Made by a program: the position numbers and the translations under genes. A stretch of DNA of 64,000 nucleotides from Cerrena zonata. Taxonomy: Eukaryota > Basidiomycota > Agaricomycetes > Polyporales > Cerrenaceae. Shown one piece after another: positions 22,819 through 34,268 of the stretch. Location of the stretch: assembly GCA_038087015.1 (NCBI GenBank), contig JASBNA010000035.1:186001-250000 (forward strand), written 5' to 3'. Below the pieces are notes generated by a model. It searched no databases. It saw only the letters and a program-made list of their open reading frames with translations, and was not told the DNA's origin. Within the stretch, counting starts at the first letter, position 1; each line of letters starts with the position of its first letter.

Positions 22819-23383
22819 ATGGTTCTCAAACCCACAGCTCATACTCTCTTCTTCACCTTTGGGGCTTGGGGGGCTTTTATAGGTCATTTATGTATGCTGT
22901 GAAAAGACCGCGACATTGACGCAACTTTGGGTGACCTTGCCATGGCAAATCGCCGTATTAACGAAGATGCAGGTCACAATGGTTTGTGAGTCAGAATCTG
23001 GAGTCTTTGAACGATGGTATTTCTATATACGTACATCGCCCTAGATGCACTTTGTGGATGTCTTACATTTCTGAGTAGGATTTGCTGGCCGTTCGCCGCA
23101 GACTGATCCACCAATGCTGTTCTCCCCTCGTCCATTCCCGATGTCGCATGTGAACTGTTCACAGGACGCACAGGCGAGCACGACATGAAGCTAGCTCACC
23201 AACTGGGAAGAGAATCTATTGGAATTATGGAAGCAGTTTGTGACGAAGCACGTATTGTCTTTGACAAGGAATTCGGAGAAGACCAACTCAGCAGTGTGCC
23301 AACATGAAGAAACTTCAAGAAGCGGTTTTATACATTTAGAACGAAGACAAGTCGGCACAAACGCTTCGTTGCAACACTTTCAG
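22819..23383 (+). pseudogene. Relic of a third UDP-glycosyltransferase
   Basis: The piece 22819-22870 matches exon 1 of the tandem glycosyltransferases (codes for LKPTAH then GAWG). Around 22978-23005 a shrunken copy of the GWFVSHCGQNS exon remains. From 23079 the last exon is recognisable: CWPFAAD, then ACELFTGRTGEHDMK, LGRESIGIMEA and DEARIVFDKEFGE before the frame is lost. More than a kilobase of internal exons is missing, and there are stops and indels. An 18-nt patch inside it (22914-22931) instead matches the dehydrogenase genes. Confidence 0.75.
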
Positions 23384-24830
23384 TGAGCCCCTCTTGGAAA
23401 GTACCAGCTTTGCGCTTATTATCATCTAACGAAATTGTATGCACACATAGAGTATACGGTCATCAATATTCCCAACCGCATGCTTTATTCAATACGATTT
23501 CCGCAATCTGACATGACAAACAAGGAAGCAAAAGGTCAGTCTTATACTAGCATCTTGGGAATTAGAAACCGAACAGAAACCGAGCACATAGAAAGCTGCC
23601 TTACGGCTACTAATGTTGTCGAGGCAGGTATAGCTTGAATTTTGAATGACAGTTACAGTGAAGTCGGGGTTATGGGATATCATTACGTACCAACTCCAAG
23701 TTGCGTGTTGCACAGGCGCCTTCATATCGAGCCACCCAGTAGCACATTACATACACGTCAAGGAAACAAGCTGTACAGACTCGTATTCCCAAGTTATTAT
23801 TGCACTATTCGCGGTAAGAGCCAGCTTTGTATGTCACGGTTGAGTGGAGAAGAGTCACCGTCCGTAGGTGCTATATTCTATCGTTCTCGTAGAAGGCACT
23901 GTGGTAATATTATTACCCGTAGTAAGTATAATATAAAGGTAGTCAGGTGTAACAAAAACCCTTGAAGTGACAATCACCGAGGAGGCGAGCACTAACCCCC
24001 CTGCCAGAGTTCAGATGAATAACAGAACTTGCCTTTTTCGGATTGACACCAGGGACGTGCGCAAATTTTGATTGAGGATTGAGGCAAAAAGACCACCCGG
24101 CTAAGAAAGATCGCAGATCGGGGGACGGACGAGTGTTGCGGATGCCTAAATTTTTCTTTCCGTTTCCTCATCTGCAGTATGGCTGAACCGCCCTTTTGAA
24201 GACACCGGTTTTCGGTGAGAGAATCTTCCACTTTGGGCTTCACTGCGTCAGCGAATGCTTCGATTCAGGGAGTCGCGGCGTCAGGACTTTGTTGGTTCCC
24301 CATGCAGGCTACGAAACTGCCATCAAGGGAATTGATACGAGATATGTGCCAGGGGCAGGTGGCGCCGGGTAGTGGGGAGAGATGGGGAGAGCTCTGGCAG
24401 AGTGAGGCTGCTCGTCGTGTGGTGAATATTGGGTACAAACACCGACGACGGCGACGAGGCAGCGGGTAGATTTTAATCCCCTGGGTGAGACGCCATTGGC
24501 GGTATAGGTGGGACTAATCTGCACATGGTGAGTGGGTAACCATATGTAGGCCGGATGCCGGCAAGGCCAGATTTGGGTTTCCTCCCAAACTTTTCCGCTT
24601 GAACTGATGATTCATAAGGTGTCCACATTCAGGAGCATCTTTACCCAGTTACCCTTACGACGACTGCTGTCCACTTGTTATCCTGAACAGCACCTTGACC
24701 AGCAACATTCAGCTTCAGAGCTTCACGTCTACTCCTGCCATCCACTCCTGCCAACCGTCGCTTCTCTTTCTCGCACTGTCTTCACGAACGCTTCCGAGTA
24801 TCTGTATATCACACCATAACGACCCATTTC
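23384..24830. other. Spacer and promoter of the zinc-finger gene
   Basis: No gene is supported. The last 250 bases are C/T-rich on the plus strand, as is common upstream of expressed fungal genes, and probably include the 5' untranslated region of the next gene. Confidence 0.4.
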
Positions 24831-26344
24831 ATGGACTCTTACGCTCCTCCTTCCACCCATTATATTCCTTCGCGGGAAATTGAACCTATCCCAGTCCAAA
24901 TATCTCGAGCTCAACTCCCCCAACGTCAGGTCTTCTCCAGAAACAACAGCCTCATCAACAAGATGAGTTGGTCTGAGCAAGTCGAGTAAGTCTTCTTCGC
25001 TTCAGGATGTTCTAAACGATACTCATGAATCTACAGTAGTCTCATGGCGTCTCAGTCGTTCCCCTTCAGCTCGTCACTTCACATCTCAAGATCTCCTTCG
25101 CCCTGTCCCATCTCACTCTCGCCTGCCCCATTCAGCCCCGGCGGCTCTCTGAATCGTATCCACAATCTCGAGCAGGACTTCGTAAGTCAAATTATCACAT
25201 CTCACTACCAACAGCTTTCCTTCAAAGGCCATTGAGTCTTGGACGACATGGTTATTAGTGTCGTTGGACCAAACCTCACACACCCACACGATGCGCGCAG
25301 GGCATGGGGCAAACCTCCTGCCATGCTTAGCGTAGCGCCCATAGTTCCTGTCGGAATGTGTCAACCTCGGGATAGGTTCCAAACCTTATTTAGTATCTTT
25401 CCCGAGAGGACCGCTTTCTTCTCTATCATTGCTGCTTCAATTTGGGAATTAATGCTAATATACCTCCCCCAAAATAGTGCTCTAATTTCTCTTGTTGCGG
25501 CCTATGCTTAGCGGGCATGCACCAACTTATTGATCACTTTGAGGAAAACCATGTCGTCGTCTTTGACAAGGACGGCCGACCGATATATCCTGTCACCCAA
25601 GATACCACGTCTTCCCAGACCAAGTCCCACGAACCCTCCAAGCAATGCAATAGCATCATCATTAATTATCCGTCTTCACAACCCCCTCTAGCACCAGGCT
25701 CCACGCTCTCAGAAGGTATTGGCAAAGATGCTCGGCTTGCGTTCCAAGCTGAACATTTGTCCAATCCCAACCGTCTATTTTCCGACATCATGGCTGATTT
25801 CGACCCGTTCGACTTTGAATCTTATCCTTCGTCTTCGTCGTCATCTTCGGCTTCTTCTTCCGTCTTGTCCTCTCCTGTTCCAAGCGAGCCTGTTTGTCTT
25901 CCACCATCTCTCTTCACAGTACAGCCACCGCCTGCTTCGATGCAACATGACCAAGACATGATGATCGATGTCGTTGACGTCACATCGTCTATCAGCGCAC
26001 AAGTGCATGGTGAGAATGACCAGAGATCGGTTCTTATCGGTAGACCACCTAAACCTCGAGTATTTGACGTCGGTGGTCGCCGGGCAAAGGTTGTCGACGG
26101 ACACTCTCCGCAAAAAAGAAGAGACCGGGAGAAGGCGTTCAAATGTCCCCACCCTGGTTGCTCAAAGGTTCGTCGCTATTTCGGGTCTGTCTAGCACGCA
26201 TGAGTTGACGTCCTTTTCCCTTTGTAGCAATATTTGAACCCCAACGGCCTCAAGTACCACCTCGAAAAAGGCACATGCACCATAGATCCTGCGTACGCAC
26301 CTTCAGCCTCATCCGAGACTGAAGCTACCCCCATGCAGGTGTAA
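24831..26344 (+). CDS. Sfp1/JAZF1-like C2H2 zinc-finger factor
   Basis: Probable nuclear regulator. Yeast Sfp1 controls ribosome-biogenesis and growth genes. Four exons (24831-24985, 25037-25181, 25478-26167, 26228-26344) sum to 1107 nt and 368 residues. The first finger starts exon 3: CSNFSCCGLCLAGMHQLIDHF followed by EENH, the hallmark of the Sfp1/JAZF1 group. An acidic region FDPFDFESYPSSSS with a poly-Ser run follows. The second finger is split by the last intron: FKCPHPGCSK, then QYLNPNGLKYHLEKGTC. Intron 2 is 296 nt, long for this window, and could hide an alternative exon. The start ATG gives MDSYAPPSTHYIPSREIEPI with no competing upstream ATG in frame. Confidence 0.85.
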
Positions 26345-29300
26345 TTCGGTGTTCCGCCACCACCTCCACGACCACTGTTACGTTTTCTCACCTAATGTCA
26401 TCACGCCCCCAAAATTCAAACTCCAAAAGTCAATTACATTCCATACACTGCAGCCCGTCCGTACGGCATCGCTCCCGACGGCGGACTGACGTTTGGTCAA
26501 CTTAGATATACTAGACGCTAGTTGAACCAACTCAAAAGTGAAACGTCCTATCGATATAATGTCATTTACTACCCCATCCCGTTGTCATCGCGTTTCTCAT
26601 TACGTTTCGCTACCAACATGCGCTGTTGAAGCTTATTCCTTATTCCTTATCTCGTCTCTCCTCTCAACTCTTGCCTTGCTTAGTCCGAAAGTGGTCTCAC
26701 ACTTTCCCGTGGTTTCTTCATGACAACCTCGAGCACCCTCTTGTTACCTTGCTTCGGGTTACACTTAGCCCGAATGTCTCTGATACGCTGTATAATCTGT
26801 AGCTTTATCGTTTCTTGCCTTTCTGGGCTCCCCCTTTCTTACCCCTTCTTCGCTTTTGCTTCCGTGTAATCTTATTCTTTAATTGTATCTACTCGGGTTT
26901 AGAGCCTGCAATGCTCATGGTTGTTCCACTTGACGTCTCACGTTGGAGCAGGCTACACTAAATTACGTTGGGATGCACGCAAGGTGACAAACTTAGAGCT
27001 ATAAATATGCGAAACAATTGAGATGGTAGTGGATAACATACCTCCGTGAGCCACGCACAGAAAACGTGGACACTTATGTTTTGGTCATGAGATTGATGTT
27101 TATATAAAGGTATATTGCAGCTCTAACTGCACATCGTTGATGTAAAATGACAGATGCCCAATACGGCTGACAGTGAACTGTATTGAGAACTTCCGGCAAT
27201 CGAAGCGCGCTCTCGGTGAAAAGTTAGACTAGGACCCTAAGTAAGCGAGATCGAATATCTGGTTGTCAAGTTAGAAGTCAAATTCCATGTTTTGTTTGTC
27301 CTACCAGACCCAGACGGCGTGATTTCCGAGGAGTTTATCACAAGTTCGGGGGAAATGCGCAGCCCGTATGTATAGGAATTTATAGGAAGATAGGAGGCTA
27401 GAAAGCCTGGGGAACTTGTTACAAGTTGATCCAAAAAGTAGTATGTATGATGAACAGATCTCCAAGGATATATGCTGCTGCATGTCTTGGATCCGATCAA
27501 GAGACCGAATCCCGGAGTTCAACAGTTCTACAAACCCACTTCGAAGAACTTGAAATGAACAACAGAATGTCCAATTGAGTGGGGACGAAGGCTGCGCCAA
27601 AACAACGTTTGAGATCATGAGAAGCTGACAGGTGAGAGTCCGATGGGATGTCCTTGCATCCCCTTCCAGTATCTGCGGTCTCATGCGCTTTGACAGTCCA
27701 TCCCCGCTCGTCGTCCCTGGGAGAGGTGAGAGGTGGACTTGTGACCTGTTTCTGTTCCCGCAGATGTCGAGGTGAGACAAGCAAACGGGTTTAGAAGCTT
27801 GTGCTCCCTGCAGTGTTGGGGAATCGGAACTGGGTAGGAACAAAACGGGAGATAAATTATCGGTTGGGAAGGTTTGTTTGGTTTTGTGTGAGGCTGTTCA
27901 GATTTGAGATAGAACCGGTAGCGTTGGCTACAGGAGTGTGGGATTAATATGCGTTTTTGAAAATATAATGTTAAGATAGCATTTTAATTCAGCCTAAAGA
28001 TGGCATTAGACAGATACCGGTTCATATAACGTCGAGATATTTGAATTTAGCTGTACTTCAAAAATCGTCCTCAGCAGTGTGAGGTACGAAGACGACGGTA
28101 GAAAAATTATTTTCACGTTCAAATCCCCCATTTGAGTATCGACGCCCAAGCAGACGAAAGCTAAATATGTCAGCGTTTGAGGAAACAACACCCGCTGGGA
28201 GAAAGTCAGCTTGATGAGGATCGCGGAAGGTATCGTATCATTGTAGTAATAGATCCATGTGCCCCAAGCTCCGACCCGCTCCTAGCCCAGTGGACCAAGC
28301 GTGTAAGCCATCGGAGTATGTTGATGTCGAGGCGTGTTCAAGTCGCAGCCTAAAAAGGGAGCCCGTGGAAGGCGGAATGAATATGTAAAACGAAGTTTTC
28401 CAGTTTGGTTATTGCGGGACCTAGAACCAACGGTCAACCCGCTGTGGATATTCATAACACATGTAGAGCAGCAAAAATACTTAATGAGAGCACGGAAGGG
28501 ATCACGTTGACAGAAGAGTCTAGGAGACAGAGCGCAGAGCGGGAGGTATCGCGAACACAGGAACGGGATTATGATGGTCGCGGAAACAATCGACTCTATT
28601 CCACATTCCGACAACAGAGCTTATCGTACCTGGATTATTGAATGATTCAGTATTTTTGTAGGCCAGTGGGTGCTAAGATCGTTAAGTCTTGAAATGCTGA
28701 AGCTTGAAGTGGGCTAGAGTTTCGAGTTTTGACTTGCAGCACACCTACCGATATGTAGGGGTCATGAATTCCCAAACCTTCACAGAAGCCGCTTACGCGT
28801 GACAGACAATCAGTATAAGATGCGAACAATATTGAGTGAACTTTCAATGATATCGATCACTGACCGCAAAATGGAAGTTGTTATACGGTATGCACGGAGC
28901 TCCTTCTAGCCGCGTCTGTTTGTATTTTACCCCACATTTTTGTGGGGAAGCGTATGTCAGATGTCACTTTGGCGTAGAATGAAATAGTAAGATAAGTATT
29001 CCCTGACCACGGTCGAGTGCGGTAGAATGCTTCTTTGTCCATACAAAGGATATTGGAATAAGGTTGTTGGGGGAGCCTATGTGCCGTACTTCTCTCCGAG
29101 GCGATGGACGCTTGGTCGAGAAGCGTCGGGAAATCAACTTGGTTCAATCGATAGGTAATTCCGCAGTCTGCAACAAGATGGTATAGTTATGTTCGATACG
29201 AACGAAATGTTTAGATTGACATTGTTTCACGTTGGTAGCATTTTGTAAACCGAAGGAATGGAAACATGAACAAGATTAGAACGGTCTGTAGATAGACTCC

Positions 29301-30082
29301 TCGCATGTGAAAGGTCTCCGAAGACGATCTTACCAATGGAGATGTCATCGAATGCACGGTACTGGGAAGTGGTGTCACCGGTTGGGATAAGCCACTGGTA
29401 AGCCGTCTGGTGACTTGCATGGCATGTTTCGCGGGGGTGCGTGGCAGGATATCGTGCGTCACGGATCCACAACGTTGCTAGTGGGATGAATTGCTGGCGA
29501 GCCATGCATCCAGGACAGATAGTCATGGGGACAGACGAAATTCAGGCCAAACGACATCTTAGTGCCTAGTTGCTAGCTGGGAATATTGCAAGTGTCGGCG
29601 GGGTAGTCGGGGCAGTCCGGAAAAGTGATCGGATAAATTTCTCTTGAAAAGACGAAAATGACGGCAGTTGTTGCCTTTTGCGGTCCAGGGGGTCGCCATG
29701 TGTCACAGGCACGTATGTGGGCTGGCCACACCGGTTTGATAGTTGGGGAAAGTCTTGTACCAACTTTGTCTAAACCAAGAATCGAGTGTACAGAGCTGAA
29801 CGACGAAATATATCCACAGTTGCGACGAGGAAAAGGCTAAGAATATTCAGGAGCGAATTGCGAGATGAGGGTGATAAGCGCATGATTTGCGTCTCGGTGT
29901 ACGGGCCGGGAAGGGGGGTGTTATGTAATCGCTATACAGCCAGAACGGTTTCAGTACTACTGTACAGTGCACTTGACCTCAGGCTTGCGCCTGCCCGCTC
30001 TGTGTCCTCCACTCATCTTCCCTCTCTCCACTCAACACTACAGAGGGTCTCAGTAGTGTCAGTGCTCCGTGTCGTATGGACG
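26345..30082. other. 3.7-kb stretch without a supported gene
   Basis: Several open frames of 60-180 codons exist on both strands (the longest on the minus strand at 27301-27843), but none shows a recognisable motif, a clean splice chain or a paralogue in the window. A minus-strand patch near 29350-29460 looks faintly like a cytochrome P450 segment but cannot be extended. It may hold decayed genes or long regulatory DNA. Confidence 0.45.
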
Positions 30083-32684
30083 ATGATTAGTTTCGCTGCA
30101 CCCATACTTTGTGTCGCACCAGATGTGGTGCAAGAACTCGACGGCGAGGATGCAATCTATAGTCTCTGGAATGGTATGTCGAGTGGTGTTTCCAACCGTT
30201 GCGGGGTGAAATTTATCAAACATAACATCTACTTTAGTCTTCACAAAATGCAAGGCATCTTTGAGCGACGGACGTCGTCTGGAAAATCTTTCCTGGCGAC
30301 TTTGGTACCGTGAAATCTTGTCCCACGGCGCATCGTCGTATTCCTCAGGTTCTACATCACCATCGGACACCGACTTTCGTAGCCAGTCTCCCATCACTCC
30401 AGTGTCGGAAACAGGGACTACACACAGTCGAGGTATGTAAATCATCTTTATTGCAGGTATCTTGATAAGCTCATCTTATCCCATTTTTTTTCCATCAGCT
30501 GGCGATGTTTCGACTGAGTCTCTACTGACCGTCGACAATGTACCAACAGCACGTTCATGGCACGGTGAAAACCTGGCTCCTACAGCGACCAATGTTTCTC
30601 GTCGATTAAGTACGGCTAGTATGCCTGTTCGACCGGTTACAAAGTCCTCGTCCCAAAGGGCTGGTCAACTTATCATTGACATCCTCCCAGACAAGGTCGT
30701 TGTTCCTCCCCGCCGAGATACATCCATTCCGACGAAGCTCAAGCTAGGCACCAATGCCCCCAATCCCACGGTAGTTAAAGCGACCTTAATTCCCTTGGCT
30801 CAACCCCGACCCAGGTTGCCGGCGGTCCAGTTACCACCAGGTACCCCGCCCTCCGTAGGTGACGGCTCGTCGCTCTTCCCTAGAGTCGTAGTCGTGCACC
30901 CTACCCCGCACCCGACGCCACCGGCCACCCCTCAAGCATCTCACTCTGTCACGGCCGTTCCCGCTGGTCCCGCGCCTACTCATCTACTACCGCCCCCTGC
31001 ACGGCGTCCTGTATTCTCAAATCAGACCCCGGAGGAATCAGCTTCGACGGCGGTTCCCTCAACTGCGCCAATTTCGAGATCCGAGAGCTCCTGTAGTTCA
31101 GATTCTGACCGTCCAAAACCGAAAGAAGACTTCGAAGCCACGATAAAGCCGTCTGACCGACGCTTCTTCCTCAGACAGACTGGATCACCCGATGCTCTCT
31201 CTGCGGGGTCAAGAAGCCCTGAGGCTGTCTGCGATACCAAGGATAACGATCCCGAACCATCACCAAGCAGTGGCACATCAAGTCATATCACAACCTCTGG
31301 GAACATCAAGCGTGCAGGTGGGGCTCAAACCCGCCGTGGAAAGCAAGTACGACCCACTACCACTCGCACAGCTTCACGCGTGCATGTCCAACGTGCGCAG
31401 GCAGCTCAACGACGGGTTAACGACGCAAAACGGGCGACCACGTTCAATATCGGGTCAAATTCCTCTACTGGATCAAAGCATAACACTGGTTCTTCTACTG
31501 CACCGAAATCACATGCCACACAGCCCGATCAGGATGTTTCGAATCCTCCGCCAACAACAACCACGCCCAAGAACGGTGATGCACAAACTGCTGGCCGTGC
31601 GGGTGGAAGCCATCCTACGGTGACAGCTTCGCCTGAAGCACCGATCCAGGCCGCCGTTGAACCCACTCTACAGCCAACTGTCGCGCCGGCGAATGGTCGG
31701 GGCCCTGTGATGAGCACGTCTTCCGAGTATGAAACGACAGATACGGATGATGATTCAGAATGGGCATCGGACAATGATAGCCCCGATGAGCAAGAGCTTG
31801 CGAAGCAGAAGGAAGAGATACGTCTACGAGAAGCTGCCGAGGAGGCCCAGAGACAACGGGATATGTTTGCCAAGGTGCCCAAACGGTCGTATTCGAATTT
31901 GAACCGTACTCGTTCGGGATTACTCTCTCAGCTGCTTAATCCTGATCCCAACATTTTCCCCCCCAATCACCCTTATCGAAGTACGTCGTCTTCGCAGGAT
32001 ATGACACAACTCGGACGAACGGCACGGCTACCGGCATCTGGCCTGTCGATGAGCAAGAGTACTGTTGCAGTCCCATTGGCTACTGCTATGACTGCTCAAG
32101 CACCTCCAGGCGGTAATGGACTCCCTCAAGGTAATGGTAGTGGTGGATACCGACCGAAAGGTCGCCCTGCCGATGCCGAAATGGAGGATGACAGCGAGGA
32201 CGAGAACCCAGAAAATACCATCCAGGTTTCTCAAAGTGTTGCTCAGCAAAAACTAGCTCAACTCGCAGATCCTAACCGTCGCAGAAATTCCGCACGTGGA
32301 CCCCCACAACCTGCTCCTGTCGTTCAGGCTCGACCCCAGCTTACGACAGTTCAGACTGCACCCATACCATTTGGACATCCTTACAACCTTCCTGCGCCAG
32401 CGCCGCCGACATCGCCTCGTACCACCCGTCGACAAATGCTCTCAACTGAGCTCTCCGAGTCCCTCAGACGTAACCTTCTATGGGAACGTCAGGTAAGCAA
32501 GATCAATATGACGGGTGGTGCTCGAAGAGGTGGCCTTCTCGGTGGAGGCGTAAGACCGCTCACAACGGTAGGTGCTGCGGGACCCTCTGGAAATCAACCT
32601 CTCAATCCTGCTGAGGAGCGCCGCAAAACCATCGTTGCACGGAATCGAAGCTGGGCTGATGACTACCATTTCTCTGGTTGGTAG
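30083..32684 (+). CDS. Disordered regulator with AreA-like (DUF1752) motif
   Basis: Three exons (30083-30173, 30238-30432, 30499-32684) sum to 2472 nt and 823 residues. The N-terminus holds the short conserved motif of the Pfam family named after AreA/DUF1752: ELDGEDAIYSLWN across intron 1 to VFTKCKASLSDGRRLENLSW and RLW. The rest is low-complexity Ser/Pro/Thr. An acidic stretch DTDDDSEWASDND leads into a coiled-coil-like EELRLREAAEEAQRQ-type region. The C-terminal pieces RSYSNLNRTRSGLLSQLL, LSTELSESLRRNLLWER and ERRKTIVARNRSWADDYHFSGW (read here as two halves) fit the associated DUF3295-type region. Relatives are linked to nitrogen and TOR signalling; the role here is inferred. Confidence 0.75.
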
Positions 32685-34268
32685 TTTCAGAGGCTCTTCC
32701 TCGTGGCTCAATGATCGCAGTGGTGCCGAATTCGTTTAGTCCACTTCCCTCCTCGTCGTTCTCCGTCGTTGCACCCTCATCGTCGCTATCAATGCTTTCC
32801 CATCATCGTTGTCATCATTATCATCATCATCACAGTCATACTCCATATTCTCATTTTGATTTCCTGTTCAATTGCTGTATTATTGGTACACGCACGTGGT
32901 GAATTAACAAGTCAACATCACGATGCCATTATCTTTTCTCGTCATCTTCCCTCACGCTCATTTTTTTGTGTTCCTCGGGCCGATTCGCTCTCTTTGCTCT
33001 CTCTACCTCGAATGCTGTTCTCCTTTTTCCGTCTCTCAATTTCGTCTGTGCATTGTCAACAAATCCCTCCTATCCAACACACTCTCATGGTCTCGAGCCA
33101 CGTCCATGGATTGTTATCGCAGGTTTAATCATCCTCTCTTCCATTCCTCTCACTCTCCACCATCCTGAGCGATGTCCAAACTCAGCGCCAAGTCTATACA
33201 AATTTTATTGCATATCCTTCAAGCCGCGTTCCAGACTTTCCCAATTCTTCTGGCGTTAACTTGTTGGTGTCGTTCTTTTCCATTGCTCGCCGCCCCCTTT
33301 TTTCCTTTTTGTCTGCGGTCCAATCTTCTGTGTGTATGTTTTTGTCTTACGTCCATTCTTGCTGGTGCTGTCGCATCCCTCTTGTGCCATATAATGTGTA
33401 CTTGTAGTTGTTTTAGGCATAGGTTATAAATTAATTAGCTAGGATCGTGATTTTACGATTATACAATTGGGCACGATTCTTGTTACCTATTGGTTATGAG
33501 TGTGATGGCTGTGATGGTGTTTCGATGTTGGCTTGTCTGCGCCCTACCTGCGCTTGACCCGGGAGAATCTCTTTACGACGAGGCTAGGCGAACGGAAGCA
33601 CAGTATGCTATTGTGCCCCGACTAGTGCAGACTGCGAGATGACGATCATGTTTCGGTTTCTATCCAATCACTGCGGTTCTGCTGCGTTGCGGTGAAGGAT
33701 CAACAGGCTCGAGCTTACGTAATTACGAGATTGGAGCTTCGACGGTGATTTCGCAGTGATGTACGTTGTTGTAAGCTCGGTTCAGATCATGTGTCGAGGG
33801 GTATCTGCGCATCGAAGATGAGTGCCAAGTGTCGAGTGCGACCATCGCTAATGGGGTTGTTAATCTCCGTCGGGTGGGATAATGAAATATACGTGGCTCG
33901 TACGATACTGGGAGGGGCTCGAGGAGCAAGCGGCAGCCAGGGGCGTTCGTCAAGACGGCATTGAGTGTCAGCGGGACGGACTGGATTGGATGCGGCTTGT
34001 GCCAGAGGTGCTGCGTCATTATATCAGTTGGGGATGCCGGAGAGTGGCGCGTTGATGAAGCGAGCCGGCACAGAGGAATTGAGACGTGAGAGAGCCCAGA
34101 ACGAGGAGAACAGAATGTGAGCGAGGGCGCTCCTATCTCTTATACCGCACATCATACCCTCCTACGAAACCCGTCATCCACGCTTACTCTTTCCCTTTCC
34201 TCTCGGATTTCCAAACCAAGCCTCATAAAGTTTCTTACTTTTAGTTGTCCTCGATCACTCATTACCGA
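32685..34268. other. 3' region and long promoter
   Basis: Pyrimidine-rich sequence with a TCATCATCA microsatellite around 32808-32840, probably the 3' untranslated region of the upstream gene. Open frames across 32769-33429 are Ser/Leu/Phe-rich and look like by-products of this composition. The part nearest 34269 should hold the promoter of the Zn2Cys6 gene. Confidence 0.4.

Noticed and set aside
27301..27843. 180-codon minus-strand open frame
   Set aside because: Leu/Ser-rich composition with overlapping open frames on both strands, and no motif, paralogue or splice support.
28117..28130. GTTCAAATCC resembling a tRNA T-arm
   Set aside because: No matching acceptor stem, anticodon arm or D-arm could be placed around it.
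29227..29526. Minus-strand frame resembling a cytochrome P450 segment (HASHQTAYQWLIPTG)
   Set aside because: The likeness covers about twenty residues. The heme-binding Cys region and the ExxR helix could not be found nearby, and the frame cannot be extended by splicing.
32769..33429. Several overlapping open frames of 60-120 codons
   Set aside because: They follow from pyrimidine-rich 3' sequence, overlap in all frames and contain no recognisable protein motif.
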